Of a DNA stretch of 64,000 bases, positions 33,690 through 46,046 are shown in pieces (the stretch's first letter is position 1; every line of letters starts with the position of its first letter). The notes under the pieces are model-generated. The model was not told the DNA's origin and did no database searches. It saw nothing but the letters and a program-made list of their open reading frames with translations. The stretch spans positions 48,562,271 to 48,626,270 of the forward strand of contig OZ022509.1 in the NCBI GenBank assembly GCA_963989385.1. Direction: 5' to 3'. This DNA comes from Ctena decussata (taxonomy: Eukaryota > Mollusca > Bivalvia > Lucinida > Lucinidae). The position numbers and the translations under genes are program-made.

Positions 33690-33898
33690 AGGAGCAGCGA
33701 ACATGATTGCTAAACCAGGAATTAAAAAGTCTTTTGCAACAGGGCCTAACGGAACCAGAATTTTATGGCGACTTAGTATAGAAGTTCAAAAAATTGTAGG
33801 TAAGTCCGATTTTTCTGATCAGTTCAGGAAAGTTATTGTTCGTTACAAGCGTATTGGATATAATATAAATATTCATTATTGCAGATAATGTTTTTATG
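33690..33898 (+). pseudogene. fragment of a conserved mollusc repeat protein, function unknown
   Basis: The frame starting TTGCTAAACCAGG reads LLNQELKSLLQQGLTEPEFY, then GDLV-stop-KFKKIVGKSDF and RKVIVRYKRIGYN. I have seen closely similar text in many predicted bivalve proteins, next to ACLVVNP segments like those at 56.2 and 57.0 kb, but know no function. One in-frame stop makes it a pseudogene. It continues into a block shared with 56.3 kb. Confidence 0.45.
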
Positions 33899-34073
33899 AC
33901 ATTTCCAGATCTCGTTTTGAGTTAATTATGTTTAACAACAGACAAAAAGCAGATATTTTTCTAAAAGCTAAAACTTGACCTAATTATGCGAAAATATATC
34001 ACGTGACATAAACAATGTGACCATCATTAAAATAAATAAAAATTCACTTTTCATTCTGATATTTTCCTGCATA
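33868..34073 (+). repeat. 205-bp block shared with 56.32-56.54 kb
   Basis: From ATAAATATTCATTATTGCAG to TTTTCCTGCATAATTT the sequence is about 93% the same as 56326-56542 by eye (for example AACAACAGACAAAAAGCAGA identical in both). It begins at the same codon in both places (GYxIN) and could be intron or 3' flank of one repeat family. Confidence 0.8.
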
Positions 34074-34463
34074 ATTTCAAGATAACTGGATATAGCTCAC
34101 ATTTAAAGTTACTCAAAGACATATGATGTACGAGGGGCATTTCAGAAATAATGTAATGATCTCAGGATAGTCTAGCACTATTTAGCCGTGGTTTTATATA
34201 TCATTGGAAAGGTAAATTCAAGTGCTTTAAAATGGTATGCCTTAAAAGAATTTCCAAGTCACTCATGCATGACAGCACGTGCTTATACGTCATAAGGGTG
34301 TGGATACTGGAAACTGTACATTTTCACTGAATGTCTTTTGTGTTCTTTTGCAGTTTTCTCAATGAGAAAATGATATATTTTAATGAAGAAACACGTAATA
34401 CTGTCCTTTAAATGTAAAATAAGAAAGTTGTACAGAAATCGTTTCCAGATTCTACACCAGTAT

Positions 34464-35832
34464 CATAAAAATAGCCATCAGAGGAGATGGCAAATCCCCC
34501 GACCGAAGGCCCCTCGCGCTTTGGTACACACAGTGCCCTTCAAAACACATATAAATAGTATACTGTCATTCTTTTATGCTCCTTATTGACAATATCTGTT
34601 TAACAGATGCATGATTATCTAACACTCAGACCAAAACAGTATGCCAGATTGCTAAAAAGAGGTAAAATCTCAAATAGCAACCATGTAGACAATATATTGC
34701 ATATGATACATTCAACATTTCAAAATGTGTGAATAACTTCTTAAGTACAAGCCCTACAAAGCTAATTTTGAGCTCTCTAGTAAGTGAATTCGGACAAAGA
34801 ATCCAAATCTGAAAAAAAAAAAAAAAATTCAGGGGTGGGGGGGGGGGGGGACTCGGAAAAGTATGAAAGCAAGAGTTGTCATTCTTGTATGAGACAAACT
34901 GTCATGATCTAATCTCCATATCTGTGAAGTATCATAAAAATATTTCAAAGGGTATTCATGTTATGGAGCGGACACGAAATCACACCTAAAACCATCAAGG
35001 GGAAATAACTCAAAAACTTAGAAAGCAAGAGTTGACATTCTTGTTCGCGACACATCAGCATGACATGTTCTACGTAACTATGAAGTATAATGAAAATATT
35101 CCAAAGGGTATTCAAGTTATTGAGCGGACACGAAATTACACCTTAAACCATCAAGGGGAAATAACTCAAAAAGTAAGAAAGCAAGAGTTGTCTTTTTTGT
35201 TCGCGACACATCGTCATGACCTGTTCTACATATCTGTGAAGTATCATGAAAATATTTCAAAAGGTATTCAAGTTATAGAGCGGACACAAATTTACACCTA
35301 AAACCATCAAGGGGAAATAACTCAAAAAGTAAGAAAGCAAGAGTTGTCTTTCTTGTTCGCGACACATCGTCATGACCTGTTCTACATATCCGTGAAGTAT
35401 CATGAAAATATTTCAAAAGGTATTCAAGTTATAGAACGGACACGAATTTACACCTAAAACCATCAAGGGGAAATAACTCAAATAGTAAGAAAGCAAGAGT
35501 TGTCATTCTTGTTCGCGACACATCGTCATGACCTGCTCTACATATCTGTGAAGTAACATGAAAATATTCCAAAGGGTATTCAAGTTACAGAGCGGACACG
35601 AATCTGCCAAAAATTCACCAAAGGGGAGATAACTCAAAAATTACAAAAGCAAGAGTTACCATTCTTGCACGCGACACGTCGTCATGACCTGTTCTACATA
35701 ACTGTGAAGTATTATGAAAATATTCCAAACGGTATTCAAGATATGGAGCGGACAAGAGAATGTTTACGGACGGACAGACGGACGGACGCCAGGCTCATCG
35801 CTATATCCCCCGAACCTTTCGGTCGGGGGATA
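34464..35832 (+). mobile_element. HINE-like element 5 with 155-bp core repeats
   Basis: It splits the mariner-like MITE between CACCAGTA and ATAAACGA. A 5' hairpin (GCCATC-AGAG-GAGATGGC) precedes the inner repeat AATCCCCCGACCGAAGG; the partner TTTCGGTCGGGGGATA is at the very 3' end. At least six cores of about 155 bp (GGGGAAATAACTCAAAAAGT near 35001, 35154, 35311, 35466 and 35620) each carry TTCGCGACACATCGTCATGA and AGTTATAGAGCGGACACGA. GGACGGACAGACGGACGGAC lies before the 3' end. Confidence 0.75.
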
Positions 35833-36189
35833 ATAAACGAGATTTTTTGTCTGCTATGGGTTTATAAATGCAAAGTTATTATTGATGCATAATACGAATA
35901 AATTGTGATTTTTTTTACTTATTTACATCCAATTTCAACAAATGACAGGCATTTTATTACTGAAATGATTAGGTCATTATAGTTTGTGACGACTGGCATC
36001 AAATCACTGATGAAACTGGATGACACGTGTGCAAACTCCACGCCGGAAGTTGCAACGTAACAGCAATTCATGTAAAATACATAAACAATAAAATGAAATG
36101 ATCTTCTAATAAAAAGACACAGGCTAAATATATTTAATTTTGTTTAATGCCAAAAATTAGAAAAACATATTGAAAAGAAAATTCATACA

Positions 36190-36360
36190 TAAGTGAGTGA
36201 GTGAGTGAACTCGGGTTTAACGTCCCGCCAACAACGAGGTCATATGAAGACGGGACCTCGGTTTAAAGTCTCATCCGAAAGACCGGAGAAGCGGGGGATC
36301 GAACCTGCGACCCCTGGATTGGTAGTCTGGAGTGTTATCCACTACGCTACAGCCGCTCCT
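36190..36360 (-). mobile_element. tRNA-derived SINE (family T2), TCAC-tailed, intact boxes
   Basis: Target duplication AATTCATACA / AATTCATATA (36180-36189, 36361-36370). The minus strand has A box TGTAGCGTAGTGGATAACAC, B box GGTTCGATCCC and 3' end GACGTTAAACCCGAGTTCAC then TCACTCACTCAC. It is inserted in mariner-like MITE copy 2. Confidence 0.9.
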
Positions 36361-37140
36361 AATTCATATAAAGACTTGAAAAACTTGATATTTTATATGA
36401 CATACTGGCATTGAAATATGTGGGTGGGTGGGGAAACTTATCGTGAAAAATCAGGTAGGCCACTGATAAAAGAGCATAAAGTGCCGTAAAAGATTATTTG
36501 TGACAGAAAACAAGCTTGACGAATTAAGTTTTATTTATTTTTTATTTCATATCTGTCATCAAACATTCACTTTCACTTAAATTGACCTCAAAATCGAAGA
36601 TTAAACAGCTTACTATACATTTCAATTAAGCACAGGAAGTGACGTCATCAGAAATGCGCATTGTTCCATGATTAGCCTACTTTGCAATGCAAATCTTATG
36701 TTTTAGCAAAGCTGATACAACGCTTTTCATACTGGAACATTTTCAGTTTAACAGATAATATAGCTATCAATCTAGAGCTGCTTGAATCCAGAGTTAAGAA
36801 AATATGAATTTGTCTTCACATAAATATTCCGTCCGTTTCTACCCAGTGTCCTTACCCTTACAACAACTTTCAAGGCATATTTTGAAGAAAATACCAGTGA
36901 CTCAAATTTTTTAGCAAAGGCCATTGGGTGATATACAAACCTAAAAGTTAAGACAAACATTTAAAAAATCGGTCAACATTCCAAGCAATAGCAGACTCAT
37001 TTACACTATTTGTGAAATGCCCCTCGTAAAAAGGAACAATCTTCTTGTTTATATTTAATTGGTGAAGTTGCATGTGAGTATTTTATCTTTATACGCGGAA
37101 AATGTAGATGTTTACATTTTAAAGAGGGACCTTGCACGCG

Positions 37141-40047
37141 GTCCTACTAAAGACAGAAAAGGACTTACCCCACCGAAAAGAACTTTCGGGCACCGAAAAG
37201 GACTTGTATTTGCATTTAAATGGCATATAAAACATACACTTTAGTAATTTTAATATCATCATGATATATATCAGCGCTTAAATAATAATTTTGTGAATTT
37301 TAATAGCTTCATCCTAAAATTTCACAAAAAATTACAGCACCGAAAAGGACTCCACTTTTGGTCAGTGAAGAGATGCCATATACCGAAAAGGACATCGCAA
37401 ATGCCGAATTTTGGGCATCGCAAATGCCGAATTTTGGGCACCGAAAAGGACATCGCAAATGCCGAATTTTGGGCACCAAAAATGGCATTTTTTCACTTAA
37501 GGTGGAATAGGACAAAACCCAAACTTTCAGTTTTCGTGTAAAAAGAACAACGATCAAGAAGTTCAGCACATTCTAAATTACAAAATGACTTTCTTTTAAG
37601 TGTGAAACAAATAGTTCTTTTTATGAAAACGTCATGAAATCGTGAGGGTTTGACGTGTTTTTTACGCAAAATAAATAGCGCTCGTTTATATACGAATTTC
37701 GCTTTTGTTTTGCTGTCCGTATAGCTATTGCAATAAAATTCATACCAAAGTGCGAGCCGTCAAGAGGCCTTTAAAGATCTGTTATTACTTCTTCCAATTA
37801 TTTCCGCATTTTGTGTTGATTTAGGCACATACGATCTTTCATTAGCTATCAAATATTGCTTAATTTTACATAAACGCTTAAGTAGAGAAAAAACGTCTCC
37901 GAAAAATATATCTGAAATTTTGATATATTATGATGAAATATGTTGACATGTAATTTTTTTATAATTTTAAGTTTTAACCGTGCAAATTTTTCACAAAAGA
38001 GATTTGTTTAACTATACCCCCTGTTCCGATGATGTCGTTTTTTCAACGTCAAAGGGAGATTATTCCTGAGAATGTTTTTCCAGTAAACGTTTTGTTTCTT
38101 ATAAAATATTTATGATCTCTTCTAGAGAATATAACTGCACGAAAAACGAAAAAACTAAATAAATATCTTGTTCCGTCTTCCGAGGAGGAAGATTTCAATG
38201 CATCAGGGGTTCATTTTTGCCATGATTTTTCTTTTGCGTAATGTGACGTCCTGTTTATTGAACTATTACGAACCGCTAATTTCGCGACGTCAATTACTTG
38301 CGAAAACAGCAAAACCGGGAAAATTAGCCCCTGACCTGTTTGAACTCTTCTGTCTAGAAAACGGAAAGAGATATTTCTTCGATTTTTTCGTTTTTCATTT
38401 TCAAAGATTTTCTAGACTAACTCAACATGGCCTTATTGGAATTAAAAGATGCGTCGGAAACCGCTCTAAGCGCCCAATTTAGTTTGACGTTAAAAAATCG
38501 AGGTTATCTGAACAGCGGGTATGTTTTGACAAATCTACTTTGAGAAATATTTACACGGTAAAATTTTAATTTTATTTTATAAATATTCCAACTTAACATT
38601 TCATTAAAACATATAAAAATTTAAGATATATACTGAGGGACTTTAAAAACGCACCATTTTATATAATGTTATTTTACCCAGAGTTTGCAATATTTAAAAC
38701 GTTTTAGCACTCGTGCGAGTTAGCATGGTTGAGTTCTTTAAGTCTGCAAACAATTACAGAGAGTGTGAAACATGCGTAGAAATTTCGTGAAAAATGGAGT
38801 TTTGTTTGCTTTTTCGCATAAAATTTTAACGAATTCACATTTAGTCTAATTTTAATGTTTATGCATCTGAATGAATACCACACACTGTAAAAACAATGAA
38901 AAATGGCAAAGATCCTTGAAAAAAGTGTTTTATCGATGTTCGAAAATTGGAATTTTTTAACAAAAAATAGGGAACAGTTCAAAATTGGGATATACCCGAC
39001 TTAAAAGCCGACCAATTGATGGTATACCTACCCAGGTTATGAGAGTATGTATTAATGTACCAGTTCCAAGCAAATTTGAATAATTATTGTTGTCCGTTAC
39101 CTTCACTTCCGGTTTTTGTGCAGAAAGTTTGAATCTTTGCAAAATGACGTTGAAAAGAAAGAAATGTAGCCGATAAAAAGAGAACACAAAGCATGAATAA
39201 TGAATAACCTCGGGTTTTTATGTCATTGAAATCTGATCAGCAGTTACGAAATTGCAGCAAACTGAAAATCACGCTTCAATCATCATTGGATTAATGCGAA
39301 ATTATCTCCCTTTAGGAATATTCTAAAGCCAAATTTTGCATTTATTTTGAAAGCTTGTGTTCCCGGTTAAAATTGGAATAAACCAAAATTACAATAGTTG
39401 ATGGCTGTATGAAACAAAAATTCATTTTTCTAGCATATCCAAAGCTACAAATTGGTGCGTTTCTAAAGTCTCTCAGTATATTTTTCGGAGACGTTCTTTC
39501 TCTACTTCAGTTTTTACGTGAAAAAAGCGAAATTTCAACAGCTTATGGAAATAAATGTTTGCGTCAATTTACTCGTAATGCGTAGAAATTGCGCAGAAAG
39601 TATAGCACAGCTTTATGGCACTATTGATGGCAAGTACTTTGGTGTTAAATTTATTTCAATACCCCAACGGACTGCAGAGCAATGTCGATTAATGCGGATA
39701 TCTGAGAGCTATAAATTTTGAGTAAAAAACGTCAAACCATCGCATTTTCACGACGTCATTAAAATAGGAATTGCTTATTTCACTTTCACAAGAAAGTCAT
39801 TTAGTGAGTCACAAATAACTGAAGTTTTTGATGATGCATTCTTTTACTAGAAAACTGAAAATTTTGGTTTTGTCCTATTCCACCTTAATGTTTTTGGAAA
39901 TAATGTTTAGAAATAAACTATTTATCCTATGCATTTTTTGAAACATTTTTATTGAATAAAATGGCATCTATAAAGTACTTTTCGGTGCCCGAAAGTTCAT
40001 TTCGGTCCTTTTCGGTGGCAAAAGTCCTTTTCTGTCTTTAGTAGGAC
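37141..40047. mobile_element. 2.9-kb foldback element with CGAAAAGGAC repeats
   Basis: TIRs start GTCCTACTAAAGACAGAAAA at the left and end with its exact complement at 40028-40047. The similarity runs inward: TTTGACGTGTTTTTTACGCA (37650) against its complement near 39730, and GTAGAGAAAAAACGTCTCCG (37885) against CGGAGACGTTCTTTCTCTAC (39487). Motif CACCGAAAAGGAC is repeated near both ends (about 37193, 37340, 37440 and inverted near 39975 and 40005), and CATCGCAAATGCCGAATTTT is tandemly tripled at 37393-37480. Two frames inside (38168-38482, 39518-39721) show no known domain. Superfamily unclear: no target duplication was found. Confidence 0.75.
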
Positions 40048-40128
40048 CCCTTTACACGCTGTTCGGAATAGTTTACACAGGCTAGTACTAGCGTATTCGG
40101 TGCATAATGACTTTAGGAAATCAAAAGA

Positions 40129-40702
40129 CAGTGTGCTTGATGGGACATTCCTCTATTAGACGGCTGGAATCATATATGCAGGAATCAGAAAATGTTAATT
40201 TACGCTTGGACAGTCGTCTGTTTACTGTTTATGTAAAAACAGAAGGTGGATTGAAAATTTCACGTATGGCGAGATGCCGATTTTAATATATACCAGACAT
40301 TTGTTTTTTACAAATCGGGGAAAATGATTTAGACAATATGGAACACGATCGTAATGTGGATAAAGTAAAAAAGATTGCTGACAATATCTGCTCTTTCGTG
40401 ACATATTAGTTGATGGGTGTTGGCATATCAAAAGTTGTGGTGGGTCAACTATTTCGGAGACAGCCCTGGGCTATGAGGTCAGCTACGTATAACGATGATG
40501 ATGTGGCTCTTAATCTAATTATCAAGGAGCGGTTGAGCTTGATCAACGGGGCATACTTCTGGCATCACAGAGGATTTTGGGATTCGCTTGATTTCCTGGC
40601 TCGAGATGGTGTACACATTCGCTACTCACATAGTGACCCTCGCTATATGAACAAATACCTACTGAGTTTAAAGAGTGCAGTGTTGTTTGCCTCAAGACAC
40701 TG
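40129..40702 (+). pseudogene. SGNH/GDSL-type hydrolase fragment
   Basis: The 5' part reads CLMGHSSIRRLESYMQESEN, which has the form of an SGNH block I (GHS instead of GDS), then FLQIGENDLDN (block III, G-x-ND). After a frameshift near 40408, 97 open codons give LARDGVHIRYSHSDPRYMNK and KYLLSLKSAVLFASRH, resembling block V (DxxH, here DGVH). SGNH domains occur as free esterases and inside mobile elements of invertebrates; nothing here shows which. Stops near 40285 and 40408 make it a pseudogene. Confidence 0.55.
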
Positions 40703-41760
40703 ATGAATTTATCATAAAAGTAAAAAGTATGCAAAGACCAGGAACTGAAACAATCTAAATCCAAATCCAGCCCTCAAACCATAGTTGGAAACAACTAAGA
40801 TTACAAATAATCAAGATACAGAGAACATATGGCCAACCGAGTGGCCAACCATAAGACTGTCAGACCAGGGCCGGGCAAATGAAATTTGAATTTATTCCAC
40901 ATAAATATTGACACAAAATGCTGAATTTTCAGTTTTCCTGTTCATGCCAATACATTTTTTCCGGACAAGTAAGTTCATATATTACTGTTCAGTTCAGTTC
41001 AATTCTCTTATCGACGTTACCCAAGTGGCTCAACGGTACGTGTTATGCCCTGTGGTGTGTTGGAGTAGAGTTGGTTCATCATTTTATTATTTTCGGTGAA
41101 ATACTGAAGCAGACCTAATGACTCAAATGGGCCGGTCAATACTGGGATGCACCAGCGTCTGCTATTTCTTGTAGTCAGGATACATAGCGATGTTGCCAGA
41201 CTTCACTTCTCACTAGCCCTGATACACAGTCTGCACAAGACTCCAGCCGGTCGCTCATGGACAGTTTCAGTTTTGCCCTTTTCAAACCCCAAAACGGTTT
41301 ACGCTTAAATAAAACTTGTACTTATATGTGTTCTCTGGCAGCATCTGTATGTGTTTATATGCTGGGGTTGTGGATTTCAGTGATTTAGGACTTCTAGAGC
41401 TATCTCTGCTGGTATTTACACAATGAAGCTGGAATAATTCAGTTGAATTTCTTAGTCTATTATCTTAAAATAATTATTATTTATTTCTCTCTCTCTCTCT
41501 CTATATATATATGTATTTTATTTATTTATTTTATTTATATATTTATTTGTTCTTTTTTCTAAGTTGAGTTTGTTTTTCTTAATCCAGTAGATATTCATTA
41601 CAGGTATATTTCAGCCTAAAGCAGTTATACGTTCTGAACAACGGAATTTTAAATCATGTTTTAAATGTAAATGTAAATTTCATGTCTTATTGTATAAATG
41701 TGTTCACTTTGACTTAAACAAATTCTTGTATAATGTAAAACAGAACTCTTTCAAGGGTTG
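40703..41760. other. no gene; simple repeats
   Basis: Unremarkable DNA with a (CT)n-(TA)n-(TTTA)n tract at 41487-41550. No domain found in the short frames. Confidence 0.5.
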
Positions 41761-41763
41761 TTA

Positions 41764-43006
41764 GGGACCAACCATTTGATATTCTGGGGGGGGGGGGGGG
41801 GGGGGGGGGGGGGGGCTGGTATTCTTGATGGACACGACATTTTATTTCACTGGCCTCTGGAAACAATTTCTTTTTTTTTCACCTTGTGGGAGCTAATTTA
41901 TTTTTTTTTACACACTAACTCAAACTTTTAATTTTATAGCTGAACTATCAAATCCTTGTTTACTTGACCTTAATATCCTTTTATTTCAGCCACATCAGTA
42001 TTTTTTACACCTTTTTTTCTCACAAAAAGAACATGGTGCTGTCTTTAACCAGGCCAAGGGCATGGCTTAGCTTGCTTTTGCAAACCAGTGCCTGGAGCAT
42101 GTTACTCTTTTCATCTAAGGTACAGATACAAACATCCCTGTATGAGTTTGGCAAAAAATTAGGCCTTGAATTAGGGATATTTGGTCAAAACTTAGGGCTA
42201 TTTTGGCAAAGTTTTAGGGCTAACATTAGGGGAATTTAAGTTTTTTTTTCTATCTCAATATATGCCCAAACATGCTTTATTCGTACTTTAGAAAGTTTGA
42301 TAAATACTTCCATGATAGAGTCACATTAATTACATGATAGAGTCACATTAAACATGAATGGCAGTTAACAAAATGGCTGAAAGTTATGCGCTAAGAAGTT
42401 AACAAAGGGGGGTTGCCCCCCAGAAGCTAAAGCAATTTCCCAATTTCAATGGCAATTTTAAGACTGGAAACAATAGAGAAAAACTAGGAATGATGATAAA
42501 AATACGGGTTTTTATATTAGGACTTTTGCCTTTTAGAGTGTTTATTTTGCCATTATGGTTTTGTCTCCCATAAGCTAGTGACTCTTTTGCAATTCAGTTT
42601 TAGTGGAAACATTTACTTAGTAATGTGGCAGATCAATAATAGATATATGTGAATGTTGTATAGTTTTGTAAATGTGTGCACATGAGGGCCCACTGGTGTA
42701 AACCAATTGTAGATAATATTAAAATATTACTATAAATATGGGGGTCTGGGGGGCGCAGCCCCCCAGAAGCCAGAGACATTATAGAAACTCAATTCCAATG
42801 GAATTATCTGCAGACTATATATTTTTTTGAAATTTTGGGTGGAGACAGGTTATTTTTTTCTCTTACTTTTGAGGCCAGATTATTTTTTTGAACCCCCTTA
42901 TGAGCCAGGTTATTTTTTTCTTGCATATCCAAAGACGGATTTTTTTTTTTATAAATATACCAGGCCCCCCCCCCCCCCCCACCCAGAATATCAAATGGTC
43001 GGTCCC
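41764..43006. mobile_element. 1.24-kb TIR element with poly-G ends
   Basis: TIRs GGGACCAACCATTTGATATT and its complement at 42990-43006 (GGGACCGACCATTTGATATT), each running into a G run: 30 Gs at 41786-41815 and 16 Cs at 42965-42980. TTA flanks both sides (41761-41763, 43007-43009), consistent with a 3-bp duplication as in PIF/Harbinger. Subterminal CAGGTTATTTTTTT motifs repeat at 42847-42925. There is no transposase frame, so non-autonomous; the superfamily is a guess. Confidence 0.7.
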
Positions 43007-43240
43007 TTATAACAGCAACTGCAGTGGTATTAGGTAATTAGGGTATATTGTATAGCTGTAACTGCAATAATATTTCATCATTACTGAAAATTGGTGAAGA
43101 ACAAGTGTGGCATGTATTACATGTATCATTATTATTATTATTTACTACAATTTTATTGTGTATCTCCCTTGGAATAAATGCTTGCCTATATGTAGGTTGA
43201 TGCAATTGTGTCCTAGCTAAATACCAAAATAATAGATAAA

Positions 43241-44408
43241 ACAAGAAATGTTACAGTATGTAACAGATGCCCCCGAAGGCCCCTTAAACTGACCTTTGAC
43301 CCTGATTGTGACCTTGAATTTGGTCAAGTCAGCCCAAATCTTGCAATTGAGATGCCTTTTTATCATGCTTTACCTTTCTGTGAAGTTTGATGAAATTCAC
43401 TTCAGCAGTCTCCAGTCAGTTTGGAGATATAATCTGACCTATATGTCCAGATTATGACCCTGATCTTTGGAACAGGAACCTAAATTTTGTTTGTGACTTA
43501 CCATCTCATTATGTATTACCATTTCAGGAAGTTTAGTACAGTTTGCTTAAGAAGTCTTTTTAGTAGTTGGGGAGAAACGACCTTTGACCTCAGCCTGTGA
43601 CCTTGAACTTGGGTGTGAAAGCCTATATCTTGTGTGTGTCTTACCTTTTCATTAAGCTTCATCTTTCTGTGATGTTTAAGCAAATTTGCTTTGGTACATT
43701 TCTGAGCAATTGTTGAGACATGATTTGACATATAACCCCAGATTGTGACCTTGACCTAGGGTTTGGGAATATAAATTTTATGTGTGACAAACCTCCTCAT
43801 TATGCTTTGTATTTCCGTGAAATTTGATGAAATTCAGATATGTAGTTTTAAAGTAATGGCAGAGACACTATTTGACCTCTAAGCCCCAACAGTGACCTTG
43901 ACCTTGGGTTTGGGAATATAATATTATATGTGACAAATCTTCTCATTACTCTTTACATTTCTGTGAAATTTGATGAAATTCAGTTATGTAGTTTTAAAGT
44001 AATCGGAGACACTATTTGACCTCTAACCCCCAACAGTGACCTTGACCTTGGGCCTGGAAACCAAACTCTTGTGCATGACACACCTTCTCATTGTGCTCTA
44101 TCTATCTGTGAAGTTTCATCAAATTTGCTTCAGTAGTTTATTAGTTATAGCTGAGACACGATTTAAGACATGATTTGACCTTTGACCCAATTGTGACCTT
44201 GACCTTGGGCATAGGAACCAAACTCTTGTGCGCGACACACCTTCTGAATGTGCTCTATCTTTCTGTGAAGATTCATCAAATTTGCTTCAGTAGTTTTTAA
44301 GTTATGGCTGAGACACGATTTGTTACGGACGCACGGACGGACTGACGGACGGACAGACGGACGGTGCGATTTTAATATGCCACCCGAAGTCCCTTCGGGG
44401 GCATAAAA
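43241..44408 (+). mobile_element. HINE-like element 6 with 160-bp cores
   Basis: Starts ACAAGAAATGTTACAGTATG (hairpin GTTACAGTATGTAAC), then the inner repeat ATGCCCCCGAAGGCCCC; the partner GTCCCTTCGGGGGCAT is at the 3' end. Cores share GTGACCTTGACCTTGGG and TTCTGTGAAGTTTCATCAAA-like blocks. ACGGACGGACTGACGGACGG precedes the end. No coding capacity. Confidence 0.75.
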
Positions 44409-45512
44409 ATGCATATATAGAAAGATACTACAATGATGAAATTACAGTAATATTATGTCCGTGTATTGCTATTTTTAGATATATGAGTCAGTACTTACAA
44501 GAAATTGACACATTATTAATTTATACAGTTCTACGGCTGCTGTGCCATCTTGGGTATATCTGCAACTGCACATAAGTTTGAGGAAGCACTAGTGAACTGG
44601 TAGTGTCTGTATCTTTGCTGAAGGCCTGATACTAATAGCATTGATGGAAATAATCATAAGACCTACAATAAATAATAAGCATACTGGCTATTTAAAGATG
44701 TTTTAACATACAGATGTATGTTAAAATCACATACTGATATGGACTCTGTTGGTTATTGCTTGTAGTATACTAACCACTGGGATCATAAAGAACAGAAAAT
44801 TACTGCGGTCCGTTGTTGAGGCCGTTCCTATGCCTATGTACATACTGGATACTATTTGTAGTTTAACTGCTTATGAGTGTTACTTAAAAGTGATTTATTT
44901 GCGGTTGTAAATTTAAGTCATGTCCGTTTAAGGTAGCCTTCATGAGCTACACATGTTCGAATGCAGTGTGAAATAACATTTCATCGCTTATGTAAAATTG
45001 CATTTGCAGTCTATGTGCATATTTCATTTCTGTCGACACCAATGCCATAAACCTTTGTTTCATTTTAGAACTCTATCAATAGATATTGTTGTATTTACTT
45101 ACTGTAAATGGAAAATCCGGCCTTTATTATGACACACTGAGACTTGCGCCAGTTAATAGATTTTCGGTGCAGTCATTTGAACATGCAGGAATGAGTTCTA
45201 CATACCACACTGTGGTATTTGATTAATACTTTTGACACAGTGCATTGCTTAGAGAGTTTGCTCTATTTGTGAGACTGTTTTGACACATGTTGAAGACATG
45301 TAATGCACATGTGTCTTTCTAATTTTTTTCCTGCTGTTCTTTGTGCAGTGTTTTTTGGAAAATTTCTGAGCCGGTCTAAAATTGTTTTTGGCTTAAAAAA
45401 TCTGGGAATGTGCCCAAATGAAGGTATATCGACTGCATATAGTTATACTTAAAAAAAAAACAAAAAAAAAAAAACAGCAATACCACTACAAATAATAGTG
45501 CTTCTACCAATA
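44409..45512. other. no gene recognised
   Basis: Mixed DNA ending in an A-rich tract (45449-45475). It may include the 5' leader of the DIRS-like element that follows, but no terminal repeat is visible. Confidence 0.4.
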
Positions 45513-46046
45513 GTTTGCAATGCGCCTTTTCTTATTTATGGTGTCCATCCTTAATTCGTATTTCTTTGTCATGTATTTTAGCAATCACTGTGAAGGATAA
45601 CACAGATGCATCATGCCCCCCAAAATCAAAGGCAAGTCGAAAGAGAAATAAGGAGGTTCATCCATCAGCTGCTGTCCCTAAGAAGCAAAAACATGACACG
45701 GTCACTCAAATCGCTGTAGAAGCGCTAGACTACACCAAACTGGCATCAGAAATTCTTAGGTTGCAAGAGCTAAAGACAAAGCAAAACGATGCACCCAATG
45801 AGGTGGTTTTGGAGAGTGAGAATAACTTATCGGAGTCATCCATGGAGGGGGAGACGTAGACTTGCCAGCAGTCAGCTGATGTAGCAAGCACATCTGATAA
45901 AACAGACACTGTGACACAAGCAGCAATGCCAGTGGTGTTCCTCATTGACAAATTTTTTTTCACGTGAGGTTAATCAATCTTCAGAAACAATCGCGTTTCG
46001 GCCATCGGAGTGCATCCCCTTGGGAGCCACAATTCCACTTAAAGTT

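Larger units (their letters stand above)
34131..37026. mobile_element. TA-flanked mariner-like MITE, copy 2, interrupted
   Basis: TIRs CGAGGGGCATTTCAGAAATA and TGTGAAATGCCCCTCG with perfect TA duplications (34129-34130, 37027-37028). Its unique parts (34131-34465, 35833-36189, 36361-37026) match copy 1 at 19426-20715 in inverted orientation. The 2.9-kb span is explained by HINE-like element 5 and a tRNA SINE. Confidence 0.82.

Noticed and set aside
34990..35760. Regular 155-bp repeats that could be taken for a CRISPR-like array
   Set aside because: Units are long, adjacent, without unique spacers, and are cores of a eukaryotic HINE-like element.
45513..45859. 114-codon frame as a host gene exon
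   Set aside because: It is colinear with gag, RT and recombinase remnants downstream and reads as the gag N-terminus of the DIRS-like element.
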